NCBI RefSeq assembly: GCF_018131225.1
Contig: NZ_JAFCMM010000001.1
Location: forward strand, 2,046,001 to 2,110,000
Length of the DNA stretch: 64,000 nt
Reading direction: 5' to 3'
From: Bradyrhizobium sp. U87765 SZCCT0048
Lineage (GTDB): Bacteria > Pseudomonadota > Alphaproteobacteria > Rhizobiales > Xanthobacteraceae
Part shown: positions 34,769 to 43,198 of the stretch, in pieces
How the letters are laid out: every line of letters begins with the position of its first letter
How positions within the stretch are numbered: position 1 is the stretch's first letter
The notes under the pieces: model-generated
Database searches by the model: none
Told to the model about the DNA's origin: nothing
The model's input: the letters and a program-made list of their open reading frames with translations, nothing else
Position numbers and translations under genes: made by a program

Positions 34769-35371
34769 TCACTTGACGTTTGAGGAAAGCCGCACGGCGC
34801 GGGCGCTGCCGGCATTGCGGCGGCGGTTCGGCTCCGGCGTGGAAAGCGGCTCGCATTCGACGAGGTCCGCCAGCGAGCGATCCGCGAGGCGCTGGTATTC
34901 GCCGTCGCCGTTGTTGCGCCAACGGATCATCTCTTCCGGCATTTCCTTGATGACCTTGGCCGGGTTCCCGGCAATCAGGCTGCGTGGCGGCGTCACCGTG
35001 TCGTTCTTGACCAGGCTGAGCGCCGCGACAAGACTGTCTTCTGCGATGACGGCGCCATCGAGAACGACCGCGTTCATGCCGACCAGCGCATTCTCCCCGA
35101 TGACGCAACCGTGCAGGATGGCCCCGTGCCCCACGGTCGCTCCACGACCGACGACACAATCAGAGCCGGCCCCGGTATGCAGCGTACAATTGTCCTGCAC
35201 GCTCGCGTCGCCGACAACCGTGATCCGGCCGAAATCCCCACGCAGCGAGGCTCCCGGACCGATGAAGCAGCGCGGCCCGATCGTGACGTCGCCAATCACC
35301 ACAGCCGTTGGATGCAGGTAGGTCGTCGGATCGACGACCGGCACGATGCCTTCGAAGGAATAGACCGGCAC
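34769..35371 (-). CDS. Hexapeptide-repeat protein, PaaY/gamma-carbonic anhydrase type
   Basis: A 200-residue left-handed beta-helix protein starting with GTG at 35371, two bases after the thiolase stop, with GAGAGG 8 nt before. Repeats run from PTAVVIGDVTIGPRCFIGP to VGHGAILHGCVIGENALVG; the His residues of that section are the expected zinc ligands, as is a further His in DNCTLHTG. PaaY-type proteins hydrolyse dead-end CoA thioesters; that housekeeping role in a CoA-ester pathway is the best fit. The C-terminal 40 residues are Arg-rich and longer than in PaaY. Confidence 0.88.
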   Translation of the reverse strand: MPVYSFEGIVPVVDPTTYLHPTAVVIGDVTIGPRCFIGPGASLRGDFGRITVVGDASVQDNCTLHTGAGSDCVVGRGATVGHGAILHGCVIGENALVGMNAVVLDGAVIAEDSLVAALSLVKNDTVTPPRSLIAGNPAKVIKEMPEEMIRWRNNGDGEYQRLADRSLADLVECEPLSTPEPNRRRNAGSARAVRLSSNVK

Positions 35372-35373
35372 GA

Positions 35374-36525
35374 TCAGAGCCTCTCCAGAACAGTCACATT
35401 GGCCTGACCGCCGCCCTCGCACATGGTCTGCAGAGCGTAGCGGCCCTTGCGGCGTTCCAGTTCATTCAGCATCGTGGTCATGATCCGCGCGCCGGTCGCG
35501 CCCAGCGGATGACCGAGCGCGATGGCCCCGCCATTGACGTTAACCCGGTCGCGCGGAAGGCCCAGATCCTTGATCCATGCCAACGCCACGGACGCAAAGG
35601 CCTCGTTGCATTCGAACAGGTCGATATCATCGATCTTGAGCCCGGTCTTCTCCAGCGCATGGCGGGTGGCCGGGATCGGCGCCGTCAGCATCCAGACAGG
35701 ATCGGTCGCGCGCACCGTCATATAATGGATGCGGGCGCGCGGCTTGAGGTCATGGTCCTTCACTGCGCGCTCCGAGGCGAGCAGCAACGCAGCGGAGGCG
35801 TCAGCGTTCTGGCTGGCGACGCCGGCATGAACGCGGCCCCCCTCGATCAGCGTCTTCAGGGTGGCCATCTTCTCAAGCGTGGTGTCGCGGCGCGGCGTCT
35901 CATCGACGGAAAAATTGCCGACCGGGACAATCTCGTCGACAAAATGCCCCGCATCTGCCGCCGCGACGGCCCGCCGGTGGCTTTCGAGCGCGAACTGCTC
36001 CATTTCCTCGCGCGAACACTGCCATTTCTCGGCGATCATTTCCGCCGACCGGAACTGGCTCACCTCCTGGTCGCCATAGCGCGCGAGCCAGCCGGGTGAG
36101 GTGCTGAACGGGTCCGGGAAACCGTACTGCTGCCCGACGATCATCGCCGACGCCATCGGCACCATGTTCATGTTCTGCACGCCGCCGGCAACCACCAGAT
36201 CCTGCGTGCCACTCATGATGGCCTGCGCCGCGAAGTGCACGGCCTGCTGCCCCGAGCCGCACTGGCGATCGACGGTGACGCCCGGAACATGGTCCGGCAG
36301 CCCCGCGACCAGCCAGCAGGTGCGGGCGATATCGCCGGCCTGCGAACCGATCGTATCCGTGCAGCCATAGATCACGTCATCGACGGCATTCGGATCGAGC
36401 CCGGTACGATCCATCAGCGCCTTGATCGGATGGGCGCCGAGATCGGCCGAATGCATCGACGCGAGCGCGCCCTTCTTGCGCCCGACGGGGGTTCGAACGG
36501 CATCGATGATATAGGCTTCAGGCAT
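35374..36525 (-). CDS. Acetyl-CoA C-acyltransferase (thiolase), FadA6-like
   Basis: A 383-residue degradative thiolase. The active-site residues are Cys89 (DRQCGSGQQ), His339 (GGAIALGHPLGATGAR) and Cys369 (MCEGGGQAN). The ATG at 36525 has GGAGG upstream and overlaps the ACAD stop by 8 nt. It should cleave a 3-ketoacyl-CoA with CoA, closing a beta-oxidation turn begun by the ACAD pair upstream in the operon. In HIP degradation the thiolase FadA6 has this role; equivalence is inference from context. Confidence 0.93.
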   Translation of the reverse strand: MPEAYIIDAVRTPVGRKKGALASMHSADLGAHPIKALMDRTGLDPNAVDDVIYGCTDTIGSQAGDIARTCWLVAGLPDHVPGVTVDRQCGSGQQAVHFAAQAIMSGTQDLVVAGGVQNMNMVPMASAMIVGQQYGFPDPFSTSPGWLARYGDQEVSQFRSAEMIAEKWQCSREEMEQFALESHRRAVAAADAGHFVDEIVPVGNFSVDETPRRDTTLEKMATLKTLIEGGRVHAGVASQNADASAALLLASERAVKDHDLKPRARIHYMTVRATDPVWMLTAPIPATRHALEKTGLKIDDIDLFECNEAFASVALAWIKDLGLPRDRVNVNGGAIALGHPLGATGARIMTTMLNELERRKGRYALQTMCEGGGQANVTVLERL

Positions 36526-37582
36526 GCTTGGCCTCCGCAGCGAAGGTGTGTTCAGGTCCGAGCGGCGCGCCGAAGACACGGGCGGCCACACGCTCGCGGT
36601 GGAAGGCGGCTCCGCCCCACCAATTGGTCAGCGCGATCGTGCGCTTGAGGAAGAAGTGAACGTCGACTTCCCAGGAATAGCCCATCGCGCCATGAACCTG
36701 GATCGCGGTGCGTGCCGCAACGTCGGCAGCATCCGCGCTGGCGAGCTTGGCCTGCGAGATGCGCGCGCGCGACTGAAGATCGGCGTTGACCAGCGTCGCC
36801 GCCGCAGCATACAGCACCGGACGCGCAAACTCGATCTTGACCTGGGCCGTCGCGAGGTGATGCTTGATCGCCTGATAGGAGCCGATGGGCTTGCCGAACT
36901 GCTGCCGATCCCTGGCATAGTCGACCGAAAGATCGACGCAGCGCTGGGCCATCCCGAGCATCTGCGCCGCGGCGAACAGCGCGCCGCGATCGAGCGCGGA
37001 GTCGAGATGCGGCGCGGCTGCCCTGGCGTCGCCAAGCAGCGTGCCCGACGACGCGTCGAACGCGACGGAAGACAGCCGCCGGAACGGATCGATGCTTGGC
37101 TGGGCGGTGAGCCTGGCCGACGCAAGCTCAACGAGATGCACCCCGCCGTCATGCACCATGATCACTGCTGCCGCCGTGTCGGCGTCGGCAACGAACGGAT
37201 TCGCCGGGTGCGCGACCGTCACCGTCACTTCCCCGTCGAGCGCGCGCCGCAGATGCGCTGCGGCACGCGGATCGCCCGCGAAGGCCGCCAGCAGAGGCAG
37301 GGCAACGCCGGCATTCTCGACCAGCGGCTCCGGCAAGCCCGCATAGCCGCAGGCTTCCGCCAGCAGGACAAAGTCATCGGCGCGAAGGCCGAGGCCGCCA
37401 TGCTCTTCAGCGACCAGCGCACCGGCAAGGCCCATCTCGACAATCTTCGACCAGCGATCGTCGTCGCGCGCCGCGCCCGTTGCCATCAGCCGCCGAAGGT
37501 CGGCCGGCTGGCAGACGTCGGCCAGCAGCTCGCGGACGGTGCCCGCCATCATGGTCTGCTCTTCGGAGAAACGGAAATCCAT
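36518..37582 (-). CDS. Acyl-CoA dehydrogenase, partner subunit
   Basis: A 354-residue ACAD with GGAGGGG before the ATG at 37582. It has GALVAEEHGGLGLRADDF, RQQFGKPIGSYQAIKHHLA and GAMGYSWEVDVHFFLKR, but a shortened middle domain. It lies 13 bp after the larger ACAD gene, so the two probably form a FadE-type heterotetramer. A different FadE pair sits at 24764-27096, which suggests two separate desaturation steps. Confidence 0.92.
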   Translation of the reverse strand: MDFRFSEEQTMMAGTVRELLADVCQPADLRRLMATGAARDDDRWSKIVEMGLAGALVAEEHGGLGLRADDFVLLAEACGYAGLPEPLVENAGVALPLLAAFAGDPRAAAHLRRALDGEVTVTVAHPANPFVADADTAAAVIMVHDGGVHLVELASARLTAQPSIDPFRRLSSVAFDASSGTLLGDARAAAPHLDSALDRGALFAAAQMLGMAQRCVDLSVDYARDRQQFGKPIGSYQAIKHHLATAQVKIEFARPVLYAAAATLVNADLQSRARISQAKLASADAADVAARTAIQVHGAMGYSWEVDVHFFLKRTIALTNWWGGAAFHRERVAARVFGAPLGPEHTFAAEAKHA

Positions 37583-37595
37583 GTTTCGCCCCTCC

Positions 37596-38759
37596 TCAGG
37601 CCCGCGGCAGGCCGAGGACACGCTCGGCGATGATATTACGCTGAATCTCGTTCGAGCCGGCGTAAATCGGACCGGCCAGCGAGAAGAAGTAGCCGTCCAG
37701 CCAGCGACCGATATCCCCTGCCGCAGGAGCTGTTCGCAGCAGCTCGGCGCGTGCCCCGAGAATCGACAGCGCGGTCTTGTGCAGCGCGATGTCCATCTCC
37801 GACCAGAAAATCTTGTTCGTGCTCGCTTCAGCTCCAATCTGGCCACCCGCGATCAGGCGCGACGCCGTGCTGTAGATCGACAGCGCGTAGGCTTCCGCAT
37901 CCATCCAGCACTGCAGAACGGCGGCCCTGACGCTCGGGTCGACCTCCGCCTCATGCGCCTTGTAGAGCTCGACGAGCTTGCGCGCCGCGACCTGAAACCG
38001 GGCCGGGCTGCGCAGCATCAGTCCACGCTCGAAGCCCGCGGTCGCCATGCAGATGGTCCAGCCTTCGCCCTCACTGCCGAGACGGTTGAAGGCGGGAACG
38101 CGGACCTCGTCGAGGAAGATCTCGGCAAAGCCGGTCTCACCGTCGATCTGCGAGATCGGCTGCACGCGCACGCCCGGCGCATTGAGCGGGAAGAAGATCA
38201 GCGACAGGCCCTTGTGACGCTGCGAGTCCGGATCGGTGCGAAACAGGCCGAAGGCCCAATCGGCAAAGACCGCGCGCGAGGACCAGATCTTGTGGCCTCT
38301 GAGCACATAGTCGTCGCCGTCACGCACGGCCGACGAGCGCACGGCCGCAAGGTCGGAGCCGGCCTGGGGCTCGGACCAGGCCTGAGCCCAGATCTCGTCA
38401 CCCGCGGCCATCGCCGTCAGGAAGCGCGCCTTCTGCTCGGCGGTGCCGTATTCCATCAGCGTCGGCCCGAGCAAGAAGATGCCGTTCTGGTTGACCCGCA
38501 GCGGCGCGCCAGCGCGATAGTACTCTTCTTCGAAGATCAGCCACTGCACCAGGTCGAGCCCACGCCCGCCATAGCTCTCCGGCCAGGTCACCATGCCCCA
38601 TCGGCCTTTGCTGAGCACGCGCTCCCAGGCGCGATGCGCCTCGAAGCCTTCACGGCTGGCGTCGAACGACGGCAGCGGCTGCTGGGGCACGTGAGCTTCC
38701 AGCCACGTGCGCACGTCCTGCCGGAAGGCTTTCTGCTTGTCGGTGTAGGTCAGATCCAC
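37596..38759 (-). CDS. Acyl-CoA dehydrogenase, subunit of a heteromeric pair
   Basis: A 387-residue ACAD beginning with GTG at 38759. It carries AQAWSEPQAGSDLAAVRSSA (FAD/substrate), DDYVLRGHKIWSSRA, GFERGLMLRSPARFQ, and the C-terminal YAGSNEIQRNIIAERVLGLPR. The family is like FadE26/FadE28-type large subunits in steroid clusters. Downstream of the crotonase gene (45-bp gap) and upstream of its partner (13-bp gap). Confidence 0.92.
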   Translation of the reverse strand: MDLTYTDKQKAFRQDVRTWLEAHVPQQPLPSFDASREGFEAHRAWERVLSKGRWGMVTWPESYGGRGLDLVQWLIFEEEYYRAGAPLRVNQNGIFLLGPTLMEYGTAEQKARFLTAMAAGDEIWAQAWSEPQAGSDLAAVRSSAVRDGDDYVLRGHKIWSSRAVFADWAFGLFRTDPDSQRHKGLSLIFFPLNAPGVRVQPISQIDGETGFAEIFLDEVRVPAFNRLGSEGEGWTICMATAGFERGLMLRSPARFQVAARKLVELYKAHEAEVDPSVRAAVLQCWMDAEAYALSIYSTASRLIAGGQIGAEASTNKIFWSEMDIALHKTALSILGARAELLRTAPAAGDIGRWLDGYFFSLAGPIYAGSNEIQRNIIAERVLGLPRA

Positions 38760-38804
38760 GCGAACACAATCCTGTTGGCTCAGATGTCTGTCTCGGCTGG
38801 GGGC

Positions 38805-39701
38805 TCAGCTCTGGCCGGCCTGCTTCTTGTTGGCTGCCGCCATGCTCCTGGCATCCTGCCCGCCCAGCGTATTGCCGGTCGTCAGATCGTTCTGCGCATG
38901 GGCGAAGTGGTGCATATGATAGTGCGCATCCATCGCGGTGCGCTTGCCGCGCAGCTCCTCGACATGATTGATCGCCTGCTTGGACAGCCACAGGCCGAGC
39001 CGCGGATACTCCGCAAGCTTGCTCGCCATCGTCCGGCCCGCCGCCTCCAGCTGGTCGCGCGGGACGACCTTGTTGACCATGCCGTACTGCTCCGCCCGCG
39101 CCACCGGCAGTCGCTCGCCAAGCATCAGGAATTCCTTGGCGACACGCGGCGGCAGTTCGAAGGCATGGGCGAAATACTCGACGCCCGGAATCCCCATACG
39201 CACCACCGGGTCCTGGAAGAAGGCGTCGTCGGTGGCGATGATGAAGTCGCACACCCAGGCCAGCATCAATCCGCCCGCCACGCAGGCGCCCTGCACCAGG
39301 GCGATCGTCGGCTTGGGAATCTCGCGCCAGCGCCGGCACATGCCGAGGTAAACCTCATGCTCGCGCGTGTAGAGCATTTCGGCCGCGGGCTTGTTGACGT
39401 GATCGGCCCACATCAAGCGGCGATCGAAGCTCTTGTTGACGTCGCGTCCCGGCGTGCCGATGTCATGGCCGGCGGAGAAGTGCTTGCCCTCGCCGCGCAG
39501 GATGATGACCTTGATCGCATCATCGTCGACCGCCCGCTTGAAGGCATCGTCGAGCGCATAGGTCATCTGCGAGTTCTGCGCGTTGTTGAACTTGGGACGA
39601 TCGAGAGTCACCCACGCGATCGGACCTTCGGTCTCGTAGCGCACCGGTGCGTCGGTCTCGTAGCTGATTTCCGCGGTGCGCGGTTCCACAAGGTCGGTCA
39701 T
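38805..39701 (-). CDS. Enoyl-CoA hydratase/isomerase family protein
   Basis: A 298-residue crotonase-fold protein. IAWVTLDRPKFNNAQNSQM, the oxyanion-hole GEGKHFSAGHDIG and GACVAGGLMLAWVCDFIIA are clear. Where hydratases carry a Glu after the GG loop there is FFQDPVVRMGIPG, so the catalytic acid/base set differs from classical ECH and the reaction may be isomerisation or hydration of an unusual enoyl-CoA. A His-rich C-terminal stretch (DAHYHMHHFAHAQND) is notable. First gene of the operon that ends at 33852; a palindrome lies 66 bp upstream. Confidence 0.9.
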   Translation of the reverse strand: MTDLVEPRTAEISYETDAPVRYETEGPIAWVTLDRPKFNNAQNSQMTYALDDAFKRAVDDDAIKVIILRGEGKHFSAGHDIGTPGRDVNKSFDRRLMWADHVNKPAAEMLYTREHEVYLGMCRRWREIPKPTIALVQGACVAGGLMLAWVCDFIIATDDAFFQDPVVRMGIPGVEYFAHAFELPPRVAKEFLMLGERLPVARAEQYGMVNKVVPRDQLEAAGRTMASKLAEYPRLGLWLSKQAINHVEELRGKRTAMDAHYHMHHFAHAQNDLTTGNTLGGQDARSMAAANKKQAGQS

Positions 39702-39766
39702 GTTCGGCGTCAGTCCGCAATGTTGCTTCAGGTACGGCCGACACTAGGTTGACGGCCCCTGCCGGC

Positions 39767-39785
39767 AATCGTCCAAAGAGACTAA
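39767..39785. promoter_or_regulatory. Island palindrome 12 with -10-like box
   Basis: AATCGTCCAAAGAGACTAA, strong half facing the crotonase-ACAD-thiolase operon (start 39701). On the reverse strand TAGTGT (39741-39746) follows after 20 bp. Confidence 0.65.
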
Positions 39786-39825
39786 AGCACCGCCCCGAAC
39801 AGGAAGCCTGCGGCACCCTCCCACA

Positions 39826-40776
39826 TCATTGCAGCCTGCAAAAGGCATCGACCTCGGCAAGTTCGTCCGCCGTCAGCTTCCAGACTGTCGAGCGCGCATT
39901 GACCTGCACCTGCTCCGGCCTGGTCGCGCCGGCGATCACGCTGGAGACGATCGGCTGGGCCAGCAGCCATGAGAACGCGAGTTCCAGGATCGAGCGGCCC
40001 CGCGCCTCGCAGAAGGCGATCAGCCCTTCCACCCGATCCAGATTGGCTTCGCTGAGGCCGGCGCGGAAGTACGGCATGCTCATCCGCGTGTCCTCCGGGA
40101 TGGGCTGGCCCTTGCGGTACTTGCCGGTCAACAGACCGCTGGCGAGCGGAAAGTAGGGCAGCAGCGTCATGCCGGTCCGTCGCATCGCCGGGAACAGATC
40201 GGCTTCGGCCTGCCGCGCGATCAGATTGTACTCGGTCTGGGTCGACAGCAGGCTGTTCAGCCCGTGATGCCACGAGGTCCAGCTGGCGTCGACGAGCTGC
40301 CAGGCCGGCAGGTTGGAGCAGCCGAGATAACGCACCTTGCCCTGCTTCACGAGGTCGTCGAGCGCCCGCAAGGTCTCCTCGATCGGTGTCAGCGGATCGG
40401 GGAAATGATATTGATAGAGGTCGATGTAGTCGGTCTTCAGCCGCCGCAGGCTGTCCTCGACCGCGCTCATGATATAGCCGCGCGAGCCGTTGTAGCGGCT
40501 GCTCTTCTGCCGGTTCATCGGCGAGGCAAACTTGGTCGCCAGAACGACGTCCTTGCGCCTGTCGCCGAGAATGTCACCAAGGCACGTTTCCGAACCGCCG
40601 TCGACGCCATAGGAATCAGAGGTATCGAACAGGGTGATGCCCGCATCGAGCGCGGCATGCACCACCTGGCGCGCGCCTGCCAGATCGAGCGCTTTGATCA
40701 TCCCGCCAAAATTGTTGCATCCCAGCCCGACCACCGAGACCTCAAGGCCCGATCGCCCCAACACCCGCTTTTCCAT
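39826..40776 (-). CDS. Aldo/keto reductase
   Basis: A 316-residue TIM-barrel NADPH reductase. The catalytic tetrad is visible: Asp51 and Tyr56 (FDTSDSYG), Lys82 (ATKFASP), His124 (YQYHFPDP). GCSNLPAWQL and the late IAGATRPEQV bind the nucleotide. It reduces aldehydes or ketones; here perhaps a ring ketone. Last gene of the reverse operon 45880-39826, after a GMC oxidoreductase and the second importer. Confidence 0.92.
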   Translation of the reverse strand: MEKRVLGRSGLEVSVVGLGCNNFGGMIKALDLAGARQVVHAALDAGITLFDTSDSYGVDGGSETCLGDILGDRRKDVVLATKFASPMNRQKSSRYNGSRGYIMSAVEDSLRRLKTDYIDLYQYHFPDPLTPIEETLRALDDLVKQGKVRYLGCSNLPAWQLVDASWTSWHHGLNSLLSTQTEYNLIARQAEADLFPAMRRTGMTLLPYFPLASGLLTGKYRKGQPIPEDTRMSMPYFRAGLSEANLDRVEGLIAFCEARGRSILELAFSWLLAQPIVSSVIAGATRPEQVQVNARSTVWKLTADELAEVDAFCRLQ

Positions 40777-40822
40777 ATTGTCCCCTTCTCGATGTCGACC
40801 GGCAACTTTGGGCGCGAGGATC

Positions 40823-42439
40823 TCAGGCGGCCTTGATGAGATCGGCCGCCTTCTCGCCGATCATGACCGTCGCCGCATAGGTGTTGCCGTTGACAATCAC
40901 CGGCATGATCGAGGCGTCCGCCACCCTCAACCGCTCCACACCGCGCACACGCAGCTGCGGATCGACCACCGCCGCCGCGTCCACCCCCATTCTGCAAGTC
41001 CCGGCGGGATGGTAGTGCGTGGCCGCGGTTGCCCGAATATCGTCGCAGATATCGTCGATCGACCTGATCGGCGCCGCCGGCTGCAATTCCCGACCGATCG
41101 ACGCCCCGAGCCTGGTGGACAGGACGATCTCCCGGAGCTTTTCAGCGCCCCTGGCGAGAACGCGAATGTCACGCGGGTCGGAAAAATAGTTGGGCATGAT
41201 CGCCGCATGGGCCAACGGGTCGGCCGACTTCAGACGAACCTCGCCTCGGCTGAACGGCGCGCCATGGTTGAGCAGTAGGGTGAACCCGTGCTCCGTCGGC
41301 AGCAGGCCGAACACACCCGGTCCGCGGCGGATGACAAGCGCCGGCGCCATGCAGACTTGCACTTCGCTGGACGGATCTCCTTCCTCAGCATGGAAATAAC
41401 CGGTGGTCGGGAAAACGCCTCTGCTCAGCACCCCGCGACGCCCCAGGACATACTGCAAGCCGCTCTTCAGCGCGCCCCATGGCTGCACATAGCGATAGGC
41501 GCTCACCGTCTTGGACGTCGTGTACATCAGCTTGTACATCGGATGGTTCTGCAGGTTTTTTCCGACCTCCGCGTGGTCGGCTTTCACCGGGATGCCCAGC
41601 TCCTTGAGCCGCGCAGCATCCCCGATCCCCGACAGCATCAGCAGTTGCGGGCTGTTCACCGCTCCGCCCGACAGGATGACCTCGCGCGCGGCGCGCAACG
41701 TCTTGCGCTCGCCCGCCTGCTGATATTCGACGCCCACAGCGACATGGCCTGCGAACACGATACGCAGCACAGAGGCATTGGCGAACAGCACGAGGTTGTT
41801 GCGGCTCAGGGCGGGCCGGAGAAAAGCCGCCGACGTGCTCGACCGGCGCCCCCGGCCGATAGTCATGTCGACATGGCCGAAAGCCTGTGGCGCATCCTTG
41901 TTGGGGTCGTCGGTCAGCGGGAAACCGCATTCCGCGGCCGCCTCCAGGAACATGTCGCAGACAGGGGCTGTCCCGTACCCCTTGCTCACCTGCAGCGGCC
42001 CCGCGTCGCCGTGAATGTCATTGGCGCCGCGCTCGTTGGTCTCCGACTTCTTGAAGGCCGGCAGGACATCGTCATAGCCCCAGCCGGCGCAGCCGAGCGC
42101 GCGCCAGTTGTCGTAATCAGAGCGATGACCACGCATGTACATCATGCCGTTGATGGAGCTGGACCCGCCGACGATGCGCCCCTGCGCCCAATAGAGCTGC
42201 CGGCCTGCCAGATCCGGCACCGGCTCGCTCTGGTAGCTCCAGTTGTAGGCCGGATGGGTGCCGGTGACGACGTTGGCGCCGGGGATGCGGACCAGCAGCG
42301 CGTTGTCGAGCCCTCCCGCCTCCAGCACCGCGACCCGCACGCCGGGGTCTTCCGACAGCCGCGCCGCCAGCACGCAACCGGCCGCGCCCGCTCCCACGAC
42401 GATATAGTCGAATTCGCTGTCGGCCGATGACGCTGGCAC
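40823..42439 (-). CDS. GMC-family FAD alcohol dehydrogenase
   Basis: A 538-residue glucose-methanol-choline oxidoreductase. The FAD motif VVGAGAAGC (GAGAAG at 16-21), AQGRIVGGSSSINGMMYMRG, the second signature SGGAVNSPQLLMLSGIG, and the C-terminal HYHPAGTCRMG with the active-site His, followed by NGNTYAATVMIGEKAADLI, are intact. It oxidises a primary or secondary alcohol, passing electrons to a quinone or other acceptor. No signal peptide. With the aldo/keto reductase next to it, alcohol/ketone interconversion at two oxidation levels is likely. Confidence 0.93.
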   Translation of the reverse strand: MPASSADSEFDYIVVGAGAAGCVLAARLSEDPGVRVAVLEAGGLDNALLVRIPGANVVTGTHPAYNWSYQSEPVPDLAGRQLYWAQGRIVGGSSSINGMMYMRGHRSDYDNWRALGCAGWGYDDVLPAFKKSETNERGANDIHGDAGPLQVSKGYGTAPVCDMFLEAAAECGFPLTDDPNKDAPQAFGHVDMTIGRGRRSSTSAAFLRPALSRNNLVLFANASVLRIVFAGHVAVGVEYQQAGERKTLRAAREVILSGGAVNSPQLLMLSGIGDAARLKELGIPVKADHAEVGKNLQNHPMYKLMYTTSKTVSAYRYVQPWGALKSGLQYVLGRRGVLSRGVFPTTGYFHAEEGDPSSEVQVCMAPALVIRRGPGVFGLLPTEHGFTLLLNHGAPFSRGEVRLKSADPLAHAAIMPNYFSDPRDIRVLARGAEKLREIVLSTRLGASIGRELQPAAPIRSIDDICDDIRATAATHYHPAGTCRMGVDAAAVVDPQLRVRGVERLRVADASIMPVIVNGNTYAATVMIGEKAADLIKAA

Positions 42440-42490
42440 GCCCTGCCCCCCTCAACACGAGATCATTCGTCGCGTCGTCCGCCTGCCGTG

Positions 42491-43198
42491 CTACGCGTCT
42501 CCGGCGGCGACTCCGGCGTTCAGCTTGGCATCGAGGTCCGAGGCAAGGCAGGAGAACTTGACCTGGCCACGCTCGATGATCACGGCGCGGTCGGCATACG
42601 GCGCGGTCACGGCAAGGTGCTGTTCGACGATGACAACCGCTGTTCCTGCCTGTGCCCAACGGCGCAGGAAGGCCAGGATCGGCGGCAGCAGCGACTGTGC
42701 CAGCCCCATCGACGGCTCGTCACAGAGCAGCACCTTGGGCTGGGCGATGAAGGCCTGGCCGAGCGCGAGCATCTGCTGCTGACCGCCCGACAGGTCGCGC
42801 GCGTAGCGTTTGCTCTTTTCCTTGAGAATGGGAAAGACGGTGTAGATCTCGTCCACCGCCCGCGCAAAGCCCGCGCGATCGCCGGGTCTTGCCGCAGCGC
42901 CGATGCGCAGGTTGTCGAAGACGCTGAGCTCGGGAAATACCCGGTGGCCATCGAGCACCAGACGCAAACCGGACCGCGCGATCAGTTCCGGCGCGAGGCC
43001 GCCAATTGGCTTGCCATCGAGAATAACGACGCCGTCGTCAGGCTTGTTGAAGCCCGCGATCGAGCGCATCAACGTCGACTTGCCCGCACCGTTTTCGCCG
43101 CCGATGAGCAGGATCTCACCGGCTTTCGCTGTCAGCGAGACATCCCGCAGGACCGGAATGGTTCCGTAACCGGCAACCAGGTTCGAGACTTCAAGCAT
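42491..43198 (-). CDS. livF: ABC importer ATP-binding protein, LivF type
   Basis: A 235-residue ATPase from the ATG at 43198, overlapping the previous gene by 8 nt. Walker A GENGAGKS is at 34-41, LSGGQQQ at 136-142, Walker B VLLCDEP at 156-162. It completes the second importer with the fused LivM-LivG and LivH upstream. The GMC gene follows after 51 bp. Confidence 0.92.
   Translation of the reverse strand: MLEVSNLVAGYGTIPVLRDVSLTAKAGEILLIGGENGAGKSTLMRSIAGFNKPDDGVVILDGKPIGGLAPELIARSGLRLVLDGHRVFPELSVFDNLRIGAAARPGDRAGFARAVDEIYTVFPILKEKSKRYARDLSGGQQQMLALGQAFIAQPKVLLCDEPSMGLAQSLLPPILAFLRRWAQAGTAVVIVEQHLAVTAPYADRAVIIERGQVKFSCLASDLDAKLNAGVAAGDA

Noticed and set aside
37539..39752. 737-codon forward open frame
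   Set aside because: Lies opposite the ACAD and crotonase genes and has no recognisable motif.
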